64,000 nucleotides of DNA from contig OW121740.1 of the NCBI GenBank assembly GCA_933228675.1, forward strand, positions 155,297,273 through 155,361,272, in the 5' to 3' direction. The number at the start of each line of letters is the position of its first letter. The first letter of the stretch is position 1. Of this stretch, positions 25,838 through 37,600 are shown piece after piece. Origin of the DNA: Stomorhina lunata (lineage: Eukaryota > Arthropoda > Insecta > Diptera > Rhiniidae). Below the pieces are notes generated by a model. It had not been told where the DNA came from and did no database searches. It worked only from the letters and a program-made list of their open reading frames with translations. A program made the position numbers and the translations under genes.

Positions 25838-26055
25838 TTTAGTGATATTTTTATTATTATATTTTTTATTTAAATATTTATTATTTTATAAAAATTAATT
25901 GAGTTTTTATTTTAGAAATTATAATATTAAACATCAAATTTTTTATAACACAAAAATGATAGAAATCTATACAAAACAAAAAATAATAATAATATAAAAT
26001 TTTATAACAAGTAGAATATTTATAAAGTAAATTTAAAGACATTAAAGACGCTACA
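25838..26055 (-). repeat. 5' LTR
   Basis: Identical by eye to 25111-25328. The open frame at 25881-26093 is an LTR translation. The sequence just inside it (TTGGCGA on the minus strand) could be a primer-binding-site remnant fused to pol by the internal deletion. This is inference. Confidence 0.88.
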
Positions 26056-26697
26056 GTATACCCTATAATTTTAAGGCTTGTATACATTGACAATCATTGT
26101 TAAAGCTTTGACCTAAACCAGTCCGCTAACTTCAGAGTTTTACATAACTAATCAAGAACTTTTACTAGTTGGATAATTCGTACGAATTAAAGTGCACAAC
26201 CCTCACTGGGCACAGCGTTTTTGGGTTGCATGTCAGAATACTTAAACTTTATCAAATCGATGTGCTATTGCAAATCTAAGGGCATCTACATTTTGAAGCA
26301 TCTTTTCTGCATGGTTTATCTGGTCTATCGAACTTTATTAAATGTTCGTAAAATATGTGTCTATTTTATTTCGAAGCTACTGGCTGGCTTAAATATGCAT
26401 TCTCTACTTGTAGTCTAGTAATCATTATCTTTCACAAAGTGACCACTTTAGAACCCAAGTGAAGCTTCCCTAGACATCAGCCACCTGCCCAACCTAACCT
26501 TTGGGTGCATAACTATTCTAGATGATGACGCCACCGAAAAGGTTTTCGTTTTCCGACTCTTAATTTTAAAGACTCTTTGCATATAATACTAGTATAACCA
26601 AATTTTGCTTGAAATTACATTAAGTACTTTTGCAACACCATTGGTGAAGGGTATCCAAGATTCGGCAAAGCCGAATATACCACTCTTACTTGTTTTA

Positions 26698-26841
26698 TTA
26701 CTTATTATTCTGCCATTTGACCCAGTAAATTAAATTTATAAAACTAAACAGAATTTATTTAACAAATTGCATAACAATAGAGGGTTTCCTTTTATTCATT
26801 TAAACTCGTAGACAATAAAAATATAAATAAAAGGTTATATA
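26698..26841. other. Short spacer
   Basis: AT-rich sequence between R1 and the Tc1-like left end. Nothing is recognised. Confidence 0.5.
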
Positions 26842-26843
26842 TA

Positions 26844-28890
26844 CAGTTAGTGACAAATATTAGGACATTTAATGTTCTGGGTAAAAATTTTCTTTAACAA
26901 GAAGAATACATCTTCATGAAAGTTGGTCAGCAGGTTAGGAGAAGGTGGAGTTTTACCCTACAAAAAATATAGAAAATCAGCCTCCCTCCATTTTTATATG
27001 AAAAATTTTAAAAAATTTACTATTTTTATTGGAAATTTTTCAAAAATTTACTATTTTTATAGGTTATTTTTTAAACATTTACTATTTTTATAGGAAATTT
27101 TTCAAAAATTTCCTATTTTTATAGGAAATTTTTCAAAAACTTCCTATTTTTTAAGGATTTTTTTCAAAAATTTTTCAAAAATTTCCTATTTTTATAGGAA
27201 TTTTTTCAAAAATTTCCTATTTTTATAGGATATTTTTCAAAAATTTCCTATTTTTATAGGAAATTTTTCAAAAATTTCTTATTTTTATAGGAAATTTTTC
27301 AAAAATTTCCTATTTTTATAGGAAATTTTTCAAAAATTTCCTATTTTTATAGGAAATTTTTCAAAAATTTCCTATTTTTATAGAAAATTTTTCAAAAATT
27401 TCCTATTTTTATAGGAAATTTTTCAAAAATTTCCTATTTTTATAGGAAATTTTTCAAAAATTTCCTATTTTTATAGAAAATTTTTCAAAAATTTCCTATT
27501 TTTATAGGAAATTTTTCAAAAATTTCCTATTTTTATAGGAAATTTTTCAAAAATTTCCTATTTTTATAGGAAATTTTTCAAAAATTTCCTATTTTTATAG
27601 GAAATTTTTCAAAAATTTCCTATTTTTATAGAAAATTTTTCAAAAATTTCCTATTTTTATAGGAAATTTTTCAAAAATTTCCTATTTTTATAGGAAATTT
27701 TTCAAAAATTTCCTATTTTTATAGGAAATTTTTCAAAAATTTCCTATTTTTATAGGAAATTTTTCAAAAATTTCCTATTTTTATAGGAAATTTTTCAAAA
27801 ATTTAATATTTTTATAGGAAATTTTTCAAAAATTTCCTATTTTTATAGGAAATTTTTCAAAAATTTCCTATTTTTATAGGAAATTTTTCAAAAATTTCCT
27901 ATTTTTATAGGAAATTCTTCAAAAATCTCCTATTTTTATAGGAAATTTTTCAAAAATTTGCTATTTTTATAGGAAATTTTTCAAAAATTTGCTATTTTTA
28001 TAGGAAATTTTTCAAAAATTTCCTATTTTTATAGGAAATTTTTCAAAAATTTCCTATTTTTATAGGAAATTTTTCAAAAATTTCCTATTTTTATAGGAAA
28101 TTTTTCAAAAATTTCCTATTTTTATAGGAAATTTTTCAAAAATTTCCTGTTTTTATAGAAAATTTTTCAAATATTTCCGATTTTCATAGGAAATTTTTTA
28201 AAAATTTCCTACTTTTATAGGAAATTTTTCAAAAATTTCCTATTTTTATAGGAAATTTTTCAAAAATTTCCTATTTTTATAGGAAATTTTTCAAAAATTT
28301 CCTATTTTTATAGAAAATTTTTCAAATATTTCCTATTTTCATAGGAAATTTTTCAAAAATTTCCTATTTTTATAGGAAATTTTTCAAAAATTTCCTATTT
28401 TTATAGGAAATTTTTCAAAAATTTCCTATTTTTATAGGCAATTTTTCAAAAATTTCCTATTTTTATAGGAAATTTTTCAAAAATTTCCTATTTTTATAGG
28501 AAATTTTTGCTATTTTTATAGGAAATTTTTCCTATTTTTATAGGAAGTTTTTCAAAAATTTCCTATTTTTATAGGAAATTTTTCACAAATTTCCTATTTT
28601 TATAGGAAATTTTTCACAAATTTCCTATTTTTATAGGAAATTTTTCACAAATTCCTATTTTTATAGGAAATTTTTCATAAATTTCCTATTTTTATAGGAA
28701 ATTTTTCAAAAATTTCCTTTTTTTATAGGAAATTTTTCAAAAATTTCCTATTTTTATAGGAAATTTTTCAAAAATTTCCTATTTTTATAGGAAATTTTTC
28801 AAAAGTTTAACAATTAATAGGAAATTTATCAAAAGTTGCCTATTTTTATAGGAAATTTTTTATAGGATAACTCTTTTTTGTCACCGCCTG
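26844..28890. mobile_element. Putative Tc1-like non-autonomous element filled with Sat2
   Basis: The left end is CAGTTAGTGACAAA, preceded by TA. The right end is TTTGTCACCGCCTG, followed by TA. In opposite orientation the ends match at 11 of 14 positions. CAG...GACAAA ends next to a TA dinucleotide are typical of Tc1/mariner transposons. About 145 bp of non-satellite sequence lies inside the left end, and then Sat2 array C fills the rest. No transposase frame is present. The match is short, so a chance resemblance remains possible. Confidence 0.5.
26990..28868 (+). repeat. Sat2 tandem array C, about 60 copies
   Basis: 31-bp units as in array A, homogeneous in the middle and degenerate at both ends. 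A cluster of units near 28490-28680 has shortened or altered spacers (TTTTTCACAAATTTCC). The array ends about 10 bp before the putative right terminus of the Tc1-like element. Confidence 0.95.
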
Positions 28891-28892
28891 TA

Positions 28893-30484
28893 TAATTGTG
28901 GACAACTTAAAGTAACATAAATATGAAAACATAAAATATTGTTATTGCTGATAAACAGCAACAGCAGAAAAATAGCCAAAGTAGCAACAGCAGCAAAAAA
29001 GTCAATTGATACAGCCGCATAACTTGGCTTCCATTAACAACAACAAAAAAAGGACAAAAAGTCATAAAAAATATGCTTATAAAAATCATTTTATAGATTG
29101 GTATAACTATAAAAAATATGTTTAAAAAAAAAATTGCAAAATTGAAAGTAAGAAGGAAATTGCAAGGCAAAGGATAATACCATTTTGCTGGTCCTTATAA
29201 AAAAAAAAAAAATAAAGATGATCGAAAAAAATTTGCTATAATGTCATTTTTATAAAAGCAAGATTGTACGTTTAAAAACTGTAATAAATAGTATAAAAAG
29301 CTGTTCTTTATAATGAAAATTCAAAATTTTTTACTTCTTCTTAAAATTTTTGAAGTTTGATATTTCAATTAAATTTTTAGTTTTTTCCCCAACTTATCCT
29401 TAAATTGCCTTTAATGGAGGCTTGTGTCATTTATGTAAAGAAGAAAGTGAAAAAGTTCTTTTACTTATGGACATTGTAAATTTCTTTCCTTTTACAAATA
29501 TATCTGTTTATTATCTTAGTTTTTTATTTGAGTTTACATTTTCTGTTGCAAGTAATTTTGCAACATCAGCATTTTTTGGGGGTATCTTTAAAATAGCAAT
29601 CTTTATGTCAGACATATACTTTTTGGAAGACTTCCAGTCTTAAGGAAAAATTCTTGATAAATTTATAACTTTAATTTAAGAAGTTTAACATAAAAAATAA
29701 TAAATAATTTAATATTTTTACGACAAATTTTAAAGTATAGAAATAGTAGTTCAGAATTAACACTTTCAGTCCCATTTGAAAATTTTTAAAAATGCAAAAT
29801 TAAAAAAAAAACATTTTAAATAAAATAGAAAATTTTAATTTTTGGGGTATTATAACATAAATCAATATTGAGAAATTTTAACAAACAAACATTTTTATAG
29901 CTCCTAAATATTAGCAGCCATAAGAAAAATATGGCCAAGAAGGGGTTAATTTTTTATTTTTGCTCTGTGGGAGGTCACAAAAATCCATTTGAATTTAATT
30001 GTCAGCCTGTTAGTAAATTCAGGAGATGAAAAAGATAACCCCTTCAAACCGCTTCTAATAAACACTGGCCAGTTTTTTCTTCTTAGTGAACGCATTTATT
30101 GTGGACTTGTTTGGTTTGTGGTCTCAACCAAACAAAAGTTTAATCAAAAAGTAACTGCATTATTTTTATTACTTTACAAACATTAGATAAATGTTTGCCG
30201 GTGTCTCTCTCTATGTAGTACTTTGCTGCAACCTGACTTGAAAAGACAATAAATTTTATGACTTTTTTCGAAGTCAGTTGGAGTCTGAAATAAACCATAA
30301 GCACATAAAGTGCAAAGATAGACACCAAACCGGGTAATAATGGAAGAAACAGGTGAATGGATAACTGTTTGTTTCAAACAATAAACGGAGTATTCAATTG
30401 CCTCAATTATTAGATTGTTTCAACAGCAATTGGAATCTGCATTTAGAAGAAAAAAAATATTGAGAGTTCATACCGAACAATTTT
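28893..30484. other. Single-copy AT-rich spacer
   Basis: CAGCAG/AACAAC runs near 28950-29050. Open frames at 28907-29170 (minus), 29422-29643, 29989-30186 (plus) and 30140-30377 (minus) have no domains and are not called as genes. Confidence 0.5.
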
Positions 30485-31530
30485 ATTAAAAATATTTTTA
30501 AAAATTTCCAATAAAAACAGGAAATTTTTGAAATAATTCCAATAAAAATAGGAAATTTTTGAAAAAAAATCTTATAAAAATAGGAAATTTTTGAAAAAAA
30601 TTCCTATAAAAATAGGAAATTGTAAATTTTTGAAAAATTCCACATAAAAATGCCAAATTTTTTAAAAATTTCTTATAAAAATAGGAAATTTAAAAAAAAA
30701 ATCCTATTTTTATAGGAAATTTTTGGAAATTTTCCTATAAAAATAGCAAATTTTTTGAAATTTTCCTACAAAAATTGTAAATTTTTGAAAATTTTCCTAT
30801 AAAAATAGTAAATTTTTGAAAAATTTCCTATAAAAATAGTAAATTTTTGAAAAATTTCCTATAAAAATAGTAAATTTTTGAAAAATTTCCAACAAAAATA
30901 GTTAATTTTTGAAAAATTTCTATAAAAATAGTAAATTTTTGAAAAATTTCCTATAAAAATAGGAAATTTTTGAAAAATTTCCTATAAAAATAGTAAATTT
31001 TTGAAAAATTTCCTATAAAAATGGTAAATTTTTGAAAAATTTTCCTATAAAAATAGTAAATTTTTGAAAAATGTCCTATAAAAATAGTAAATTTTTGAAA
31101 AATTTCCTATAAAAATAGTAAATTTTTGAAAATTTTCTTATAAAAATAGTAAATTTTTGAAAAATTTCCTATAAAAAAAGTAAATTTTTGAAAAATTTCC
31201 TATAAAAATAGGAAATTTTTGAAAAATTTCCTATAAAAATAGGAAATTTTTGAAAAATTTCCTATAAAAATAGGAAATTTTTGAAAAATTTCCTATAAAA
31301 ATAGGAAATTTTTGAAAAATTTCCTATAAAAATAGGAAATTTTTGAAAAATTTCCTATAAAAATAGGAAATTTTTGAAAAATTTCCTATAAAAATAGGAA
31401 ATTTTTGAAAAATTTCCTATAAAAATAGTAAATTTTTGAAAAATTTTCTATAGAAAATTTTTTAAAAATCTCCTATATAAATGGTAAGTTTTTGAAAAAA
31501 TTCCTATAGAAGTAGTATATTTTTAAAAAT
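30485..31530 (-). repeat. Sat2 tandem array D, inverted orientation, about 34 copies
   Basis: Units read CCTATAAAAATAGGAAA then TTTTTGAAAAATTT, the reverse complement of all other Sat2 arrays. Period is 31 bp. Many units carry the variant AATAGTAAATTTTTG, so a GTAAA subfamily and the GGAAA form coexist. The homogeneous block is about 31195-31430. Confidence 0.94.
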
Positions 31531-33093
31531 TAGTTAAAAAATCGAAAAAATCGTCAATAAATTTAAACATTTTTCTTTGGAAAACCTAACACCTACCACT
31601 TTTCTTATACATATGTTAAATGTGTTTTCAAATTTGTGAATCCTTGTAATTACTTTTGTGCTCTTGAGATATCGATCCCATATGTACACATAACATCTGA
31701 AGATATAAAGACCTACAAGCATCATATAAATAACACCATGACTGGTCAAACAGTAAACTAGCTTTCCCTGTTGCATTCATCATCATTCGTTGTGGCAAGA
31801 CAATAGAACAGCAAATCAGACTAGAGCAGAGTAGAGGCAACATATAACATATTATAAGCAAATGTGTGTTAACTCGAATAGCTGTAAGTATAAATTTGAA
31901 GTATTAGTTGGATGTGTTACAAAGTACAGCTAAGCTGTTATAAGCTCAAACATAATCATCTCAAAACAAACGCCCATGTTGCAAGTTCAACCAAATGAAT
32001 GTTGCAAAAATATTTCTATACGTATGGATACGTATTGGTAACTGAATCTTGTTTGATACCTAATACTATGCGGTGAACCGTTTGTTTTCATTTTTTAACA
32101 TTTTTTTTTTCTAAAGCGATTTTCTTCTATTTCTGCTGGTACAATCAGGTGGATCTGGGTTTAATAGAAATAGTACAAGAAAAACTCTACTCTTTACAGC
32201 TTTGTGCAACGTTTAGCAAACATTAAACACTTGTTAGTGCAACTTCTTGTTCGGCCAGCCTCTGCTGCCACATTTAGCTAAACAGTTAAAAAATACTCGT
32301 TTACTGGTTTATTTCATTCGATTTCTTTCTTTTCTTTTTTTTCATCTTCAAAAAGAGGAAAAACTCTTTCAATTTATTTTTTTTTTCTATTAATCGCATT
32401 CGATGATTGTCTTGTCCACGCTTTTGCTGTTTGTTAGAATTTATTATTTATAAATGATCGTTCGTTATTAATGTTAAGCTAAACTATTGAAAACATTTAA
32501 AGCAGCAGCAAAAATTGAAAAAGAACTATTTAATTGTTTTATTAACATATTTTAAATGTTCGCAGTAGCCTTTTACATTTAATGGCATGTTTGTGCATGA
32601 TTAAGTTTAGCTTTAAAATATTTTTCGATGAGTTTTATTGAGTGGCTGACATTAATTGTGACAGTCAAGTTAATGATCCAGACATTAATTTATGATTCAT
32701 TTAAGAGCATCTTTGTAATTTTAAAATGCGATGAAAGAAGATGGAAGTGGTCTATTTGTGTTAACATGAGGATAATTAAAACTTGATTTCAATTAAAAAT
32801 TTATAACAAAATCCTTTTCCGGAGCAGATATTTTTAAAGTTTGTATTTAAATTTATGGAGAAAACTGACCTAGTAACTTACTAAAACTTCATTGAGGAGA
32901 TTTATTTACACCGATAAATAACATCTTTTTTCAAAAGTATATTCTTTTTATATTCTGCTTGTGAATTTAGTTAAAAAATCACATAATATTTAGATAAATG
33001 TATGAAATCTTGATTTCGATAGTCGATAAAACGATATATAATACAATGTTTATAGATACTACTGATAGAAATTGCATTCAATTCAAACTATTT
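31531..33093. other. Single-copy AT-rich spacer
   Basis: Overlapping minus-strand open frames at 31534-31776 and 31628-31861 show no domain or conserved start context. No gene is called. Confidence 0.5.
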
Positions 33094-33899
33094 ATTTATA
33101 CCCTTCACCACTAGGTGAAAAGGGTATTATAAATTTGTGCTGATGTATGTAACGAATAGGAATATATGTCTCAGATCCACCTTTTAGTATACCAATAGGC
33201 TTAAAATCACTTTCTAAGTCAATTTAGCGATGTCAGTTCGTCCATCCGTCCGTCCGTCTGGCTGGACGGCTGTCTGAACCCTATGTAAACCATGTAAATA
33301 ATCAAAGTACAGGTCGCAATTGAAAATATAATTTGATGAAATTTGGTACAGATCATTTGTTTGATAGTGAGACTATGGCTTTGAAATTGGTCAAAATCCG
33401 TCCATTATTTATGGTAGCTTCCATGAGTCCCACTTCCCAGAATTGATATATTGGCCACAAATATCAATATTCTTTCATGAAATTCACAACAAATACTGCT
33501 TATATAAACTAAAATAAGTGTACAAAATTTCGAAATCGGTCCATATTTGAACATAGCTCCCATACAAACTCTTCTGTCAAAACTCACTAAATGAGACAAA
33601 AATCACTAAAACGCTAGTAAATCTAAAGATAATGGGAATTTTAAGTTTAGTTTTTGTATACATAATTTTTGTAATAACTGTAGTCAAATTCGAGATAATC
33701 GGTCTACATTTGACCCTAGCTCTCATATAAGTCCAAATGACGGAAATAGCTTAAATATTGAAATTTTTAGAAAAATTGCATGATGGCAAAATTTAGCAAT
33801 TTTGCTCTTTATACAGGAAAAAGAACAATTTTGGCCTTAGTGGTGAAGGGTATCGTATCGTCGGGCTTGAACGAATATAACACTTTCTTACTTGTTTTA
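33094..33899 (+). mobile_element. Dispersed ATACCC-family repeat, copy R2 (about 0.8 kb)
   Basis: Starts with the hairpin ATACCCTTCACC-ACTA-GGTGAAAAGGGTAT and ends with GGTGAAGGGTATCG and CTTTCTTACTTGTTTT. It shares long similarity with R3, including GTGCTGATGTATGTAACG, CACCTTTTAGTAT and GTCCGTCTGGCTGGAC. It is non-coding. The right-hand hairpin is decayed (GTCGG facing ACGAA), suggesting an older or defective copy. Confidence 0.85.
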
Positions 33900-34685
33900 T
33901 ATGAAATTTGCCATCTTTGAAAAGTCTGATCCATTGATTTTGTTATATCTTTATTGCAGGGGCCAAATCGTCGCATTTGATATCGATCGAAATGTAAGAT
34001 ATTTCAGAAACATTTGTGTAGCATACTTTTAGGAGAATATAAATAATGTATGACATTTTACATTTTAACTTATTTGTCAAAAGTTCCCTGATAGTATAAG
34101 TATTTCAATTTAACTAAATGTTTATCAAAAAAAAAAAAATTTGTTGCAAACTAAATTATTTTGAAAATCCCTAAGGTATGTTACACAATATTTGCTTAAA
34201 AGCAAATAAAAAATTTAGTTTCTTCTAAAATTTGGATTTGACTTGTCCAATTTTAATTAAAAAACATCAAAACTGCAAATTGAAAAATTTCGGAAAATCG
34301 ATCCACCTTAACACTAGCTTCCGTATAAGATGAAATTTCAAAAGTGACTTAATTACTAAAGTTATTAACACTTTTGCTAATAAAATCAACATTTATTAAT
34401 AGATTTCCAGAAAAAATGGCTTTTTTCCACCTTAGATTTTATAGCAAGCAAAATTTTAATTTTAAATTTAAAAATTATTTCTTTATTTTAAAGTGCAAAT
34501 ATCTAAAAATCCGTTTAACATATAACATTTTATTTAAAAGCAACTTAAAGTTAAGTTCATTTACTATTCTATTGATTGACTTTCCATAAAATCGAACAAC
34601 TCTTTCCAGAAATATGATAAAAACAATGGACCAGCGTTTTCAAAAATATAAAAAATAATCAGAAATTCATTGCGAACAATAAAAA
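33900..34685. other. Single-copy AT-rich spacer
   Basis: A 71-codon open frame at 34374-34589 is Phe/Lys/Asn-rich, as expected by chance in this composition. Nothing else is seen. Confidence 0.5.
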
Positions 34686-37600
34686 TATATTCTTACAGGA
34701 AATTTTTTAAAAATTTATTCTTTTTATAGGAAGTTTAAATAAAAATTAATATTTTTTTTAGTTTCATATTTTTATAGGAAATTTTTCAAAAATTTCCTAT
34801 TTTTATAGGAAATTTTTCAAAAATTTCCTATTTTTATAGGAAATTTTTCAAAAATTTCCTATTTTTATAGGAAATTTTTCAAAAATTTCCTATTTTTATA
34901 GGAAATTTTTCAAAAATTTCCTATTTTTATAGGAAATTTTTCAAAAATTTCCTATTTTTATAGGAAATTTTTCAAAAATTTCCTATTTTTATAGGAAATT
35001 TTTCAAAAATTTCCTATTTTTATAGGAAATTTTTCAAAAATTTCCTATTTTTATAGGAAATTTTTCAAAAATTTCCTATTTTTATAGGAAATTTTTCAAA
35101 AATTTCCTATTTTTATAGGAAATTTTTCAAAAATTTCCTAGTTTTATAGGAAATTTTTCAAAAGTTTCCTATTTTTATAGGAAATTTTTCAAAAATTTCC
35201 TATTTTTATAGGAATTTTTTCAAAAATTTCCTATTTTTATAGGAAATTTTTCAAAAATTTCCTATTTTTATAGGAAATTTTTCAAAAATTTCCTATTTTT
35301 ATAGGAAATTTTTCAAAAATTTCCTATTTTTATAGGAAATTTTTCAAAAATTTCCTATTTTTATAGGAAATTTTTCAAAAATTTCCTATTTTTATAGGAA
35401 ATTTTTCAAAAATTTCCTATTTTTATAGGAAATTTTTCAAAAATTTCCTATTTTTATAGGAAATTTTTCAAAAATTTCCTATTTTTATAGGAAATTTTTC
35501 AAAAATTTCCTATTTTTATAGGAAATTTTTCAAAAATTTCCTATTTTTATAGGAAATTTTTCAAAAATTTCCTATTTTTATAGGAAATTTTTCAAAAATT
35601 TCCTATTTTTATAGGAAATTTTTCAAAAATTTCCTATTTTTATAGGAAATTTTTCAAAAATTTCCTATTTTTATAGGAAATTTTTCAAAAATTTCCTATT
35701 TTTATAGGAAATTTTTCAAAAATTTCCTATTTTTATAGGAAATTTTTCAAAAATTTCCTATTTTTATAGGAAATTTTTCAAAAATTTCCTATTTTTATAG
35801 GAAGTTTTTCAAAAATTTCCTATTTTTAAAGGAAATTTTTCAAAAATTTCCTATTTTTATAGGAAATTTTTCAAAAATTTCCTATTTTTATAGGAAATTT
35901 TTCAAAAATTTCCTATTTTTATAGGAAATTATTCAAAAATTTCCTATTTTTATAGGAAATTTTTCAAAAATTTCCTATTTTTATAGGAAATTTTTCAAAA
36001 ATTACCTATTTTTATAGGAAATTTTTCAAAAATTTCCTATTTTTATAGGAAATTTTTCAAAAATTTCCTATTTTTATAGGAAATTTTTCAAAAATTTCCT
36101 ATTTTTATAGGAAATTTTTCAAAAATTTCCTATTTTTATAGGAAATTTTTCAAAAATTTCCTATTTTTATAGGAAATTTTTCAAAAATTTCCTATTTTTA
36201 TAGGAAATTTTTCAAAAATTTCCTATTTTTATAGGAAATTTTTCAAAAATTTCCTATTTTTATAGGAAATTTTTCAAAAATTTCCTATTTTTATAGGAAG
36301 TTTTTCAAAAATTTCCTATTTTTATAGGAAATTTTTCAAAAATTTCCTATTTCTATAGGAAATTTTTCAAAAATTTCCTATTTTTATAGGAAATTTTTCA
36401 AAAATTTCCTATTTTTATAGGAAATTATTCAAAAATTTCCTATTTTTATAGGAAATTTTTCAAAAATTTCCTATTTTTATAGGAAATTTTTCAAAAATTA
36501 CCTATTTTTATAGGAAATTTTTCAAAAATTTCCTATTTTTATAGGAAATTTTTCAAAAATTTCCTATTTTTATAGGAAATTTTTCAAAAATTACCTATTT
36601 TTATAGGAAATTTTTCAAAAATTTCCTATTTTTATAGGAAATTTTTCAAAAATTTCCTATTTTTATAGGAAATTTTTCAAAAATTTCCTATTTTTATAGG
36701 AAATTTTTCAAAAATTTCCTATTTTTATAGGAAATTTTTCAAAAATTTCCTATTTTTATAGGAAATTTTTCAAAAATTTCCTATTTTTATAGGAAATTTT
36801 TCAAAAATTTCCTATTTTTATAGGAAATTTTTCAAAAATTTCCTATTTTTATAGGAAATTTTTCAAAAATTTCCTATTTTTATAGGAAATTTTTCAAAAA
36901 TTTCCTATTTTTATAGGAAATTTTTCAAAAATTTCCTATTTTTATAGGAAATTTTTCAAAAATTTCCTATTTTTATAGGAAATTTTTCAAAAATTTCCTA
37001 TTTTTATAGGAAATTTTTCAAAAACTTCCTATTTTTATAGGAAATTTTTCAAAAATTTCCTATTTTTATAGGAAATTTTTCAAAAATTTCCTATTTTTAT
37101 AGGAAATTTTTCAAAAATTTCCTATTTTTATAGGAAATTTTTCAAAAATTTCCTATTTTTATAGGAAATTTTTCAAAAATTTCCTATTTTTATAGGAAAT
37201 TTTTCAAAAATTTCCTATTTTTATAGGAAATTTTTCAAAAATTTCCTATTTTTATAGGAAATTTTTCAAAAATTTCCTATTTTTATAGGAAATTTTTCAA
37301 AAATTTCCTATTTTTATAGGAAATTTTTCAAAAATTTCCTATTTTTATAGGAAATTTTTCAAAAATTTCCTATTTTTATAGGAAATTTTTCAAAAATTTC
37401 CTATTTTTATAGGAAATTTTTCAAAAATTTCCTATTTTTATAGGAAATTTTTCAAAAATTTCCTATTTTTATAGGAAATTTTTCAAAAATTTCCTATTTT
37501 TATAGGAAATTTTTCAAAAATTTCCTATTTTTATAGGAAATTTTTCAAAAATTTCCTATTTTTGTAGGAAATTTTTCAAAAATTTCCTATTTTTATAGGA

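Larger units (their letters stand above)
25111..26055 (-). mobile_element. Internally deleted Ty3/gypsy-type LTR retrotransposon
   Basis: Two 218-bp direct repeats that I read as identical flank 509 bp of internal sequence. The 5-bp GTATA is present on both sides (25106-25110 and 26056-26060), the expected target-site duplication. On the minus strand the order is 5' LTR, a short internal remnant encoding the integrase C-terminal end, a polypurine tract, then 3' LTR. Gag, protease, reverse transcriptase, RNase H and most of integrase are missing, so the copy cannot move by itself. Identical LTRs suggest recent insertion or recent recombination between copies. It is nested inside R1. Confidence 0.88.
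22056..26697 (+). mobile_element. Dispersed ATACCC-family repeat, copy R1, composite
   Basis: The left end holds ATACCCTTCACC and its near-complement GGTGAAAGGGTAT, a hairpin. The right end has GGTGAAGGGTATC, then the hairpin ATTCGGC-AAA-GCCGAAT, then CTTACTTGTTTTA. Copies R2 and R3 have the same end arrangement, so the unit is recognised as one element family. R1 is enlarged by a 1.05 kb tandem duplication (22056-24165) and by a nested LTR retrotransposon (25111-26055). It has no long coding frame of its own. The Ser/Val/Cys-rich open frames near 22078, 22952, 23131 and 24009 are translated GTCT/GTCC microsatellite. The subterminal hairpin and lack of a clear target duplication resemble Helitrons, but the family is not proven. 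Confidence 0.75.
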
